Of a stretch of 64,000 nt of DNA, positions 55,544 through 63,152 are shown one piece after another. A model generated the notes under the pieces. The model worked only from the letters and a program-made list of their open reading frames with translations, had not been told where the DNA came from and made no database searches. Within the stretch, counting starts at the first letter, position 1; each line of letters opens with the position of its first letter. The position numbers and the translations under genes were made by a program. Source of the stretch: Pacificitalea manganoxidans (lineage in GTDB: Bacteria > Pseudomonadota > Alphaproteobacteria > Rhodobacterales > Rhodobacteraceae); the NCBI RefSeq assembly GCF_002504165.1, contig NZ_CP021404.1, positions 372,001 to 436,000 on the forward strand, given 5' to 3'.

Positions 55544-56074
55544 TTAGAACGGAATCTGTGTTTCGTCGTCAGGCTCGCCGTAGCCGCTCTGAGACGAGTA
55601 TCCTTCGGAAGCCCTATATCCTTCGCTATCCTGCGGGTCTTCGGGCTTCTGGGTCGTGTAGAACCCCTTCTTGCCATCGACGCTCCACACGGCCTCCATG
55701 CGATACAGCTTGTTCTGGATGAACCGTCGCTTCTGCATGGCCTTGAACTTGCGATACAGGCCAACAAGGATCTGATCGAGCGAGGCTTCTCCGCCGTACG
55801 AGTTGATAACCGTAACGAGCTGGTCTTCCAGTTCGTCGGTCTTGGCCGCAGACAACTCGTCAATCAGCTCTTGGGGGAGATCGTGGATGTCGCCCAGGTC
55901 AGGGGGCAAGGCCGAGGTAAGGCTGCGAAGCCTAGAAATTTCTGCTGCGGCAGAGTCCACCACATCCGCATAAGAGATCAATCGCTGACCTCTTTCCGAA
56001 TTTGCATCTTTCTCACCAGCAACGCGCAGAAACTCTGCAACGTCCTTGACATATTGGACGGATTCCGCCATCAT
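55544..56074 (-). CDS. hypothetical protein with coiled coil and winged-helix-like part
   Basis: A 176-residue protein: N-terminal helical part (YVKDVAEFLRVAGEKDAN, AAAEISRLRSLTSALPP), a middle with SLDQILVGLYRKFKAMQKRRFIQNKLYRM and AVWSVDGKKGFYTT that looks like a winged helix, and an acidic, Ser/Gly/Tyr-rich tail (GYRASEGYSSQSGYGEPDD). SD-like GTGAGG before the start. Not recognised; the fold pattern resembles the broken gene at 54608 only loosely. Confidence 0.65.
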   Translation of the reverse strand: MMAESVQYVKDVAEFLRVAGEKDANSERGQRLISYADVVDSAAAEISRLRSLTSALPPDLGDIHDLPQELIDELSAAKTDELEDQLVTVINSYGGEASLDQILVGLYRKFKAMQKRRFIQNKLYRMEAVWSVDGKKGFYTTQKPEDPQDSEGYRASEGYSSQSGYGEPDDETQIPF

Positions 56075-56126
56075 GGCCTCACATTGTTTGAGCCGTCATA
56101 GGTCTGCAAACCTAGGCTCCGAATCG

Positions 56127-56153
56127 CCCGCTACCAGAAATGGTGGCGGGTTT
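56127..56153 (+). terminator. orphan rightward terminator with GAAA loop
   Basis: A 10-bp stem (CCCGCTACCA 56127-56136 with 56141-56150, one G-T pair), loop GAAA, then TTTCTT. It is oriented rightward although no rightward gene precedes it; the gene to the left (55544-56074) is on the other strand. See findings. Confidence 0.7.
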
Positions 56154-56379
56154 CTTCGTGTTTACCATATGAGGATTTCGCGCGCAAGGAGACTGCATCA
56201 GGGTTCGCTAAAAGTTCTGATGCATCCTCGATTTAATTCAGGCTCGGCTCTTGCCAGTAGCGTGATGCGAATTTCGCACTGACCTTTCTGCGCTTAAGCT
56301 CCGCTTCCCGTTTGCTCGCGTATTGCAGCATTTGTGCTTCAAGCGTGGCGGGGCACTGGGAGCGACCTTCTTGGGGCGT

Positions 56380-57244
56380 TTACTTCCGGCGCAGCCAGTA
56401 ACCGCACATGCGCTCCGACTTCCCGGAGACAGCAGTCGCGCCAGCAGCAATGATGAACTGATGGCCGTTTGGCAGACGGTTGTTATCTTCACGCCATGCC
56501 ATTTCAGCAGCGTAAGCATGCAGGTAGCGGCCTGCGATGTGGTGATGGGTGCCAATCTCAGCGCGACGGAGGCGGCCAAAGAAGCTCTCTGCTTGGTTGG
56601 TGCAGGCTCCATCCTTAGAGTAGATTTCCTTGTGGCTGATACGCTTTATTAGGAAGTGCGCTGCCAGCTTGTCCCAATAAGAAGCTTCGTCAGCATGAAC
56701 GGTAGCGCCGCGCTCGACGGTCTCGTGAACCACTGCAACGCCCGCGGCTTCGGTCGATCTACGCGCGTGACGGTGCGCGCGCCGCGCTCGCGGGCTGAGA
56801 TAACAACCCTGACGCGTCGTCCACCTCAACGTCACCACCCAGCGCGCCATCCTCGCGAGCAGCCCCTATTGCCTCACGCACTTTGTGCAGCAAGACGAAT
56901 GAAGTCTTGTAATCGACTCAAAGTCACGGGAGAGTTGCAAAGCACTGTAGCCCTTCGCTCCGTTAATGACCGCGATGGCCGGGAGAATGTCGCGCAGAGC
57001 AAGCTCGCGGCTGTGAAAGGTGCTGCCACTGGTGGCGCTGAACTGCTTACCACAGCTCTTGCACTTCCAAACGGGGCGCGTCTTGAGGTCGTAGTGCTCG
57101 ACACAGCCACACTCGGGGCAAAACGGCTCGCCCTCATTCTCTGCCCAACGGAGGCTTTGGAACGCCTCGCGCGCCGGACACGCGCATGATCTCGACCAGC
57201 GAGAGGGTCTTTGCGGCGGGGGAGCGAAGGAAATGCTGGGCCAT
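56380..57244 (-). pseudogene. IS1595-family transposase, decayed
   Basis: Pieces of an ISXO2-like transposase in several frames: MAQHFLRSPAAKTLSLVEIM (from 57244), then FQSLRWAENEGEPFCPECGC and CKSCGKQFSATSGSTF (zinc ribbon), YKTSFVLLHKVREAIGAARE with GGDVEVD (first catalytic Asp), and finally ATVHADEASYWDKL, GACTNQAESFFGRLRRAEIG, HHHIAGRYLHAYAAEMAWRED to the stop at 56380. At least three frameshifts and a deletion of roughly 30 residues after VEVD make it inactive. No clear terminal repeats were found. Confidence 0.85.
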
Positions 57245-57339
57245 CGAATATCACCTTATATGGTTATACCCTTATCGCATTGGACAAGCGGCCCGTCAAC
57301 GTATATTATCACCATATCCGGTGATTTTTGAGGTTCGCC

Positions 57340-57627
57340 ATGAACGTGATGAGCAAGACGGAACGTCCAGACCCGCCAAAACCGACCGCTAGGAAGGACG
57401 CGCCGGTCAACAAGATGTTCGAGGGGCGCGCCAAGGCTTTTCTGCGTGATGCCATGCGTCAGCAGGGTGTCTCAACAGAGCAGCTTGCCGAGCGGCTCGC
57501 TGACATAGGTGTCGAAATGAGCGCGGGCGGCGTGGCGAACAAGATAAGTCGTGGCGGGTTCAGCGCGGTTTTTTTATTTCAATGCCTGGAAGTTATTGAT
57601 TTTAAGTATGAAAAAACACAGTTCTAG
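57340..57627 (+). CDS. DUF6471 domain protein
   Basis: A 95-residue protein. After a basic tail the domain reads FEGRAKAFLRDAMRQQGVSTEQLAERLADIGVEMSAGGVANKISRGGFSAVFLFQCLEVI, an HTH-like fold of the DUF6471 family, probably DNA-binding. Start 57340 follows TTGAGGTTCGCC. Its place 150 bases before the Abi gene suggests a regulator of the defence module, but such genes are also common alone in prophages. Confidence 0.82.
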   Translation: MNVMSKTERPDPPKPTARKDAPVNKMFEGRAKAFLRDAMRQQGVSTEQLAERLADIGVEMSAGGVANKISRGGFSAVFLFQCLEVIDFKYEKTQF

Positions 57628-57659
57628 CGCTTTCGCGCCATGTTGTTTCAAGGATTTTT

Positions 57660-57775
57660 AACGTAACATTTATCACGATCTACATTTTAATGTTGCCAGT
57701 GGCGTCATGATGAATCATGTAAGACATCAATACGGCTGTCCCCTCTGTTGCTTCGTCACAAGGGATGGCCTTTTT
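57660..57775 (+). ncRNA. probable AbiF-associated small RNA
   Basis: The AT-rich gap before the Abi gene holds inverted pieces (AACATT/AATGTT, CATGAT/ATCATG) and ends in a complete intrinsic terminator: GGCTGTCCC at 57734-57742 pairs with GGGATGGCC at 57762-57770, followed by TTTTT at 57771-57775. The terminator finishes just one base before ATG 57777. Structured abiF RNAs upstream of Abi_2 genes are known from comparative genomics; I infer this is one, but I could not match a consensus. Confidence 0.45.
57734..57775 (+). terminator. terminator directly before abi start codon
   Basis: A 9-bp stem with two G-T pairs (57734-57742/57762-57770), 19-base loop and five T. Transcripts from upstream stop here unless they read through into the Abi gene. 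Confidence 0.75.
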
Positions 57776-57776
57776 C

Positions 57777-58718
57777 ATGTATGATAAGCCTTATCTGCCT
57801 GTGCCAGAGCAGATCAAACTTCTTCGTTCTCGCGGCATGGTAATTGAGGACGAAGCGAAGGCGTCGGAGTACCTTCAACGTATCGGCTACTATCGCCTGA
57901 GTGCATACTGGCACCCAATGAGGGCGCGAGCCGCAAGCGGTGAGGCGCTAGACACTTTCGTCGCCGGAACGACCTTCAAAGAAGCTACTGATCTGTACAC
58001 CTTCGACGGGCGCTTGCGCCTGATTATGCTCGATGCTTTGGAGCGGCTTGAAGTTTCGCTTAGAACAGAAATAGCACTTACTTTGGGTCAGCACGGTCCG
58101 AAAGCGCACAGGGATCTTGAGCATCTAGGCCCATCATTTGCGAAGCCTCGACAGAGGGGCGGCGTGACTTTGCACCGTGAATGGCTTGCTAGGCTAGACC
58201 AGCGCGCTGGAGTATCAAAGGACAGGTTTGCAGAACATTTCCGCACAAAATACCCCAACGATGACATGCCAGTTTGGATTGCTGTTGAGTTGCTGGACTT
58301 CGGGCCCTTGTCATATCTTCTTTCAGGCATGAGAAACACTCATCTTGCACAAATAGGTTCCAGCTATGGTTCTGTAAAGCCTAACTTTCTTCGCTCATGG
58401 GCGCGGTCCCTCGCCTTCACTAGAAATGTTTGCGCCCATCACTCTCGGCTCTGGAACAAGCCACTAGTCAACCAACCAAAAATTTCGGGGAGGGGCATCC
58501 CTAAGGAGCTTTCTCACCTGACGGCGCGCGACCATGCCGGGAAAAGGCTATATTCTATCTCTTGCGTCTGTCGTTACATGCTTATCGCCGCAAACCCGAG
58601 AACGTCTTGGAAGGATCGCTTTGTGAGCCACATAGCAACTTTCCCTTCCTCTCCTAGACTGAGTTTGGCTTCCGCAGGATTCCCTAATGACTGGTTAGAG
58701 AACGAACTTTGGATGTAG
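57777..58718 (+). CDS. Abortive infection protein, Abi_2 (AbiD/AbiF) family
   Basis: A 313-residue phage-defence protein. YLQRIGYYRLSAYWHPMR, TFKEATDLYTFDGRLRLIMLDALERLEVSLRTEI and FLRSWARSLAFTRNVCAHHSRLWNK are the family blocks. The last contains the HEPN RNase motif Rx4H (RNVCAH, Arg216-His221 from this start), so RNA cleavage is likely. I prefer ATG 57777 (MYDKPYLPVPEQI) to ATG 57765, because 57765 lies in the terminator stem and family members begin just before KPxL..EQI. Confidence 0.88.
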   Translation: MYDKPYLPVPEQIKLLRSRGMVIEDEAKASEYLQRIGYYRLSAYWHPMRARAASGEALDTFVAGTTFKEATDLYTFDGRLRLIMLDALERLEVSLRTEIALTLGQHGPKAHRDLEHLGPSFAKPRQRGGVTLHREWLARLDQRAGVSKDRFAEHFRTKYPNDDMPVWIAVELLDFGPLSYLLSGMRNTHLAQIGSSYGSVKPNFLRSWARSLAFTRNVCAHHSRLWNKPLVNQPKISGRGIPKELSHLTARDHAGKRLYSISCVCRYMLIAANPRTSWKDRFVSHIATFPSSPRLSLASAGFPNDWLENELWM

Positions 58719-59027
58719 TGTATCGCCTCCGCGCCCTGCTCCACACCATCCCACAATCTGAGATTGACCAAGAAGGCCCGCGCCCTGATCGCCCAGCATG
58801 GGGGCGGATGCTGTGCGCGTGGCAGAAAAGGCGGCGCAGCGGCGCAGTGGTCAAAGGGCGGGAGCGACGCGCCAGAGCGGACGGCTCGGCTTCTTCGGAA
58901 GGTGCGCGACAATCTAGGGGCTTCGGTGAAAAAACATATTCGGTGAGCCCGCCCCATAATGCCGTCAATGCGCCGCTCCTAACGCTTGGCACCCAATGCT
59001 CAGAAACGGCGCGCTAGTTCGGAGTTC
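58719..59027. other. 309-base region without a supported gene
   Basis: Between the Abi gene and the convergent virion-type gene. The only frames are a 60-codon TTG-started one (58764-58946, basic) and a longer overlapping one, neither with an SD. The GC content rises again here, so this may be the junction between the defence segment and the phage-like block. Confidence 0.4.
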
Positions 59028-61988
59028 TCATTTGCGTCGAATGGCGTTCAGGAGCGGGTCGTCGTCTTCGTCGTCTTCGTCGTCCTCAAGATTGTTCACG
59101 AGCGTCGGCCAGCGCAGCCCGTATTTCTGCGTCAGCATCCGGCCCCGCGCCGCTGCCGTGGCCGGGTTGTGCTTCTCCAGCAGCGCGGCGGCGAACTCCG
59201 GGTCGTTGACCGCCTTCGCGGCCAGTTCGTCGATCGCCCGCGCTTGGACCTGCTTGCTCTTGTTGCGCAGCCATGTGCTGGCGACGTCCACGATCGCGAT
59301 CGTCGGCGAGAGCTGGCCCCGGTTGACGCTCCGGGCGCGGGAGGCCAGCGACGCGGTGGACATCGAGGGGTCGAACTTCCCCGACAGCGCCTGCCCGGTG
59401 CCCGACGTGCCCGGTGCGCGGGCGCGCGTGCTGCCCTCGGCGCGGGACAATGCGTCGAACACGTTCTTGATGTCGGCCAGCGCCTGCGGATCGTCGGCCC
59501 ACAACTCGTCGGCCACGGCGGAGGCCTTCGGGTCGTCGAGGAACCGCCGGATCTTCTTGGCGTTCCAGCGCGGCTCCCCGGTCGTGGTCGGCGCGTCCAT
59601 CTCGCCCCGGCGCGTGACCTCCTGCCAGAAGGCCGTGCGCAAGTCCTCGCGCGCCGCGCCGTCGCCCGCGGTGGTGAGCAACTGCCGCGTCGCCGCCTTC
59701 GGGTCTTTCGCGTTAACGAGGCCCCGCACCGCGTCCGCTGCGCGCTCGTCACCGTATTGCAGGTAGTTGGCCTCCGGGGAACGGTTGGGCGTCGTGAGGC
59801 CCTTTTGCGTCTCTCGGCTCGTCTTTTGCGCGGCTTGCACCTCGCGCGCCGCTGCGCCTGTCGCGTCCAGCTTTTGGCGCAGTTCGGGGAAGTTCGACAG
59901 CAGCACGCTGCGGTCGTCGAGATACTTCGCCAGCGCGTCCGGCTTCTCCGTCAGCCCGCGCGCCCGGACGTCGGCGATAACCTCGTCCGCGAGCCCGTCG
60001 CGCACGCGCGGGTCGCCGCCCGCTTCGCGCAGCAGCGCTTGCAGATCGTCCAGGCGGCCGCTGTCCGGCTGCGCGAAGCGGCCCGGCACGGCGCTGGGGT
60101 CCATGCGATAATCCCCGCCTTCACGGGGGCGCAGCGTCTCCGCGATGCCGGTGCCGGGGCGCTCGAACCGGTCGGCCACGTCGCGCCGTGCCGCGCGGGC
60201 GTCCGTCAGCGCGGCGCGCATGTCCTCCGGCAGCGCTTGGTCGGAGAAATTGTCGACCTGCTCCCGATACATGTCCGTCACCCGCGCGGCTTGGTTTTCC
60301 TTGGCCGCGCGCTGCTTGAGGGCGTCGTCGGTCAGGCCCGACCGGATCGAGGCCACCTCGCGGTAAGGCACGGTCTGGTCGACCGGGGGCGGGTCGCGCA
60401 GGATCGGGCGCCCGTCGGCGTCGAGAACCCCGGTGCTGATCGGGGCCTCCGGTTTGGCGGGGGCCAACAAAGCGGGGGTGGAGGCCTCCGTGGGGCGGAA
60501 GCGCTGCGCGTCGTTCACCGGAAGACCCGCGTCGACCTGTTCGAACAACTCCCGCAGCGGGCCGATGTCCACGGGCGTGTTCGCTTGGTCGATCACCGCG
60601 TATTTGTCGCGCACGTTTTGCTGCGCGGCCTCATAGGCGTCAGCCAGCCCGCTGCGGATCGAGTTGCCGCGGACCTGCGGCGTGCCGAGGCTCGGCGTCA
60701 GATCTTGCATCAGCGCGTCGAAGTTCTGCCGCACCAGATCTTCTTGCAGCATCGCGTCGTCGATTTGCTGGTCGACCCCCGCCTGTAGCGCAGCGCGGAA
60801 CTCGGCGGGGTCGCCCTGCGGCGCCATGCCTGCCATGCGCGTGTTGACCGCCACCGCGTTGCCTTCGTGGCGTAGGTTCGCGGCGCCTGCCGCGCGGGCG
60901 TCTTGCTCGAACGCCATCGTCGCGAGGCTCGGATCACCTGTGCGGTCGCCGATATTGGCGCGGTAGCCGGGGACAGCCGTTTCGACCGGGGCCGGTGTGC
61001 GCAGGACGTCGGCCAGTTGTTGGGCGTCGACCGTGCCGGTGCGAGCGTGTTGTTCCTGCAAATCCGTCGACGCATTGATGATGCGGTCGGCAACGGCTTC
61101 GCCCGCCGCGTCGCTGGCCAGCTTGGGCGATCCGGTGGCCCCTGCCGCCAGTGTGCCGACGGCGCGGCCCGTCCCGCTCGCCAAGCCGACGCCAAGCGCG
61201 CCCAGGACCGAGCCGACGAAGTCGGAGACACCGCCCCGGTTTTCGCCCGCAATTTCGTTCGCGAGACCTGCGCCCGTGCCCGCGCCGCCCGCATAAGCCG
61301 TCTCCCGCGCGGCGAAACTGCCGGGGGCTACAGCGGCGGGCTGCACCAGTTTGCCCTGGACCGCTTCGCCCATCGTGCGCGGCGCGCTGGCCATTTGGTT
61401 CACGACCCGCGCGGGGGTCGTTGCCGCTTTCGCGAGCGCGCCCAAAGCGGGCAGCAGGGACGCCCCAATTTCTTCACCGCCGCGGTTAAGGACGCGCTCT
61501 GCGCCGCCTTCTGGCTGGTAATCAGGCACAGCGCCCCCAACCCGGAGCAACGTGTCCCACGTCTCGCGACCGCCAAGCGGGTTGTCGGATATAGGGCCGA
61601 CGCCTTGCTCGCCCGGCAACAGGTTCAGCAGTTGCGGAGAATGGTTCACGAGATCCACGGGCGCCCCGGCGAGCATCGCGGCGCCCTGCCGCACGCCATC
61701 GAACAAGGCCGAAGCCAAGCCGTCGGCCTTACCCCAGCCGGTCCGCTCTACGGGGGCGTCCGGTGTCTGCGGGACGCTCCAATCGCGCTCCCAGGGACGG
61801 CCTGCATGAGTGGGGCGGTCGGGTGTCTGCGGATTGCTCCAATCGCGCTCCCACGGCCGCCCGTGAGTATCCGACGGCTGCGGAGGCTGCGATGCCGCCG
61901 GACTTTCCTTTTGCCGAGATTGGTATCGTAGCCACGGGGCGCCCGTGGCCGCGGTGGGTGCGGTGCCATTCTGGTCCGAAACTGCCAT
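59028..61988 (-). CDS. putative phage internal virion / DNA-ejection protein
   Basis: A 986-residue Ala/Arg/Asp-rich protein. Near the N-terminus two 20-residue repeats read GRPWERDWS-PQTPD (residues 43-82), followed by an Ala/Gly-rich hydrophobic region (about 90-290) and a long, highly charged helical part; the end is DDEDDDPLLNAIRRK. Repeated PWxxxW/PWxKF modules and this composition are seen in large virion proteins ejected with phage DNA; I recognise no enzyme domain. It is the last gene of the leftward phage-like block. Function is inferred from composition and context. Confidence 0.55.
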   Translation of the reverse strand: MAVSDQNGTAPTAATGAPWLRYQSRQKESPAASQPPQPSDTHGRPWERDWSNPQTPDRPTHAGRPWERDWSVPQTPDAPVERTGWGKADGLASALFDGVRQGAAMLAGAPVDLVNHSPQLLNLLPGEQGVGPISDNPLGGRETWDTLLRVGGAVPDYQPEGGAERVLNRGGEEIGASLLPALGALAKAATTPARVVNQMASAPRTMGEAVQGKLVQPAAVAPGSFAARETAYAGGAGTGAGLANEIAGENRGGVSDFVGSVLGALGVGLASGTGRAVGTLAAGATGSPKLASDAAGEAVADRIINASTDLQEQHARTGTVDAQQLADVLRTPAPVETAVPGYRANIGDRTGDPSLATMAFEQDARAAGAANLRHEGNAVAVNTRMAGMAPQGDPAEFRAALQAGVDQQIDDAMLQEDLVRQNFDALMQDLTPSLGTPQVRGNSIRSGLADAYEAAQQNVRDKYAVIDQANTPVDIGPLRELFEQVDAGLPVNDAQRFRPTEASTPALLAPAKPEAPISTGVLDADGRPILRDPPPVDQTVPYREVASIRSGLTDDALKQRAAKENQAARVTDMYREQVDNFSDQALPEDMRAALTDARAARRDVADRFERPGTGIAETLRPREGGDYRMDPSAVPGRFAQPDSGRLDDLQALLREAGGDPRVRDGLADEVIADVRARGLTEKPDALAKYLDDRSVLLSNFPELRQKLDATGAAAREVQAAQKTSRETQKGLTTPNRSPEANYLQYGDERAADAVRGLVNAKDPKAATRQLLTTAGDGAAREDLRTAFWQEVTRRGEMDAPTTTGEPRWNAKKIRRFLDDPKASAVADELWADDPQALADIKNVFDALSRAEGSTRARAPGTSGTGQALSGKFDPSMSTASLASRARSVNRGQLSPTIAIVDVASTWLRNKSKQVQARAIDELAAKAVNDPEFAAALLEKHNPATAAARGRMLTQKYGLRWPTLVNNLEDDEDDEDDDPLLNAIRRK
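61755..61862 (-). repeat. 60-bp tandem repeat in virion-type gene
   Basis: Two copies of a 60-base unit, encoding GRPWERDWSNPQTPD and GRPWERDWSVPQTPD. The nucleotide copies are clearly similar (for example CTCCAATCGCGCTCCCA on the plus strand in both). Confidence 0.85.
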
Positions 61989-62033
61989 TTACTTTCCTCT
62001 CAAGGTCGCCGGTCGGGCGTCGCAACGAATGGC

Positions 62034-62345
62034 TCAACCAAACGCAGTCGTTTCGCTCACCTCGATATCGGTGCTTTTCTCGCGGAGTGCGCGCATCTCT
62101 CGCAATTGAGCGCTAATCTCCGCCGCGGTCATTTCATGTGGTTGCTTGCCTGGGCCATCTTCGCCTTTTGCATTCAGGTAACCCCCCGCTCGTAGGATGG
62201 TCGTCGCGCATGTTGCTCGCGCTGGCGCAGGCGCTTTAACGTCGTTGCAGACTTCAAGCGCGGCGGTATACGCAGCCTCCGCGCCCTCCGTCTGAATGCG
62301 TAGCAGGAGAGCTCTTTTTCGCGCATGTGCTTCGGTATGGTTCAT
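62034..62345 (-). CDS. small phage-type protein, 103 residues
   Basis: MNHTEAHARKRALLLRIQTEG..., then APARATCATTILRAGGYLNAKG and GKQPHEMTAAEISAQLREMR. The pattern (helical, GK.PHEMTAAE near the end) recalls small-terminase-like phage proteins, but I cannot confirm a family. The start ATG at 62345 overlaps the stop of the HGG-motif gene (ATGA) and has a GGAAGG SD. Confidence 0.6.
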   Translation of the reverse strand: MNHTEAHARKRALLLRIQTEGAEAAYTAALEVCNDVKAPAPARATCATTILRAGGYLNAKGEDGPGKQPHEMTAAEISAQLREMRALREKSTDIEVSETTAFG

Positions 62346-62956
62346 CCGAAAACCTTCCATTCCAGTTCGTCGCGGGCTTCTGGCGGAGAAAAATCTCCAA
62401 GCAACGCCAGTTTTTCTTTAACCGCCGCGATTTCCGCTTCGATAGCGATGTACTCGGGATCTTTCGTCGTCTGTGCTGCTGGCGTACGGGCGCAGATTTT
62501 CGCAAAATCGGTGTTGCGTATGCGCTCTAGACGCACTGCCCGGCGAGCCTCTTTGCTGCCCACCGGGCGCGCGTGATGCCAGAGTTCGTGTCGGGTGCGC
62601 TCCGCTTCGCTCATTCGCGCAATGCGCGCCTTTCTTCTCCGTCGTGCTCGCTCAAGGGCTTCGAGTTTCGCGTGCAGCTTCTGTGAAGCAACAGGGCTAT
62701 TGCTCTCCGGCCACCGAGGTCGATGCCAGTTGTCGCCTTTCGGCGTCTTGCCCCCGTGAAGCCGGCAGCGCCCATTTTCCAACGGAAGATTCTGACACGG
62801 GGCGCCATCGCTCTTTTTAGCGGCGCCGCATTTCGGGAGGAGGTGGCGCCGGGCGCGAAACCGAGCAAGTGCGGCGTCCGCAAGTTCGCGGAATTCGGCG
62901 GAACGATGGTAGGCGCTCCAACCACCCATTCCTTTTCTGTTTCTTTTCGTGCTCAT
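62342..62956 (-). CDS. HGG-motif protein, phage type
   Basis: A 204-residue basic protein with PKCGAAKKSDGAPCQNLPLENGRCRLHGGKTPKGDNWH, the Cys/His-rich HGG-motif known from prophage genes close to terminase, perhaps a small zinc-binding fold. The rest is helical and Arg-rich, with a second conserved stretch FAKICARTPAAQTTKDPEY. Start 62956 (MSTKRNRKGMGGW) was chosen over 63052, which lies in the spacer region. It is coupled to the next gene by ATGA. Confidence 0.75.
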   Translation of the reverse strand: MSTKRNRKGMGGWSAYHRSAEFRELADAALARFRARRHLLPKCGAAKKSDGAPCQNLPLENGRCRLHGGKTPKGDNWHRPRWPESNSPVASQKLHAKLEALERARRRRKARIARMSEAERTRHELWHHARPVGSKEARRAVRLERIRNTDFAKICARTPAAQTTKDPEYIAIEAEIAAVKEKLALLGDFSPPEARDELEWKVFG

Positions 62957-63026
62957 GCGCTGGGCCCCATTATCCGAACAGACCCTTGAGGTATCGCGCC
63001 TGCGGCCCCTGGGGTGCTGGGCACCC

Positions 63027-63150
63027 GTGGCAAGTGTGGCTTGCGCGCGCATTGGAGATAGAAAAAGTTACTCACGGAGTATTGGGAAAATATATAATAA
63101 GAAGAAGGAAAGGTAATTTCTGTGCCGCGCACACAAGCCACATTTGCCAC
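63027..63150. repeat. 24-nt inverted repeat flanking AT-rich spacer
   Basis: Left arm 63027-63050 and right arm 63127-63150 are inverted copies with 21 of 24 positions equal. Each arm itself contains two related GTGGC words (GTGGCAA then TGTGGCTT). The 76-base spacer is AT-rich (AAAATATATAATAAGAAG). It fills the gap between the DUF3987 gene and the HGG-motif gene. Confidence 0.75.
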
Positions 63151-63152
63151 AC

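Noticed and set aside
56194-56224. TGCATCAG/CTGATGCA inverted repeat as an IS end
   Set aside because: Both arms lie within 31 bases on one side of the transposase relic; no matching copy is seen on the other side near 57244-57340.
58764-58946. 60-codon frame with TTG start between the Abi and virion-type genes
   Set aside because: No SD, skewed composition and overlap with another equally poor frame; not enough support for a gene.
61755-61862. CRISPR-like repeat
   Set aside because: Only two 60-bp units, in frame within one coding gene; no spacers and no cas genes in the window.
63027-63150. MITE with terminal inverted repeats
   Set aside because: No target-site duplication at the borders and the element exactly fits the gap between two genes; an origin or operator is more plausible.
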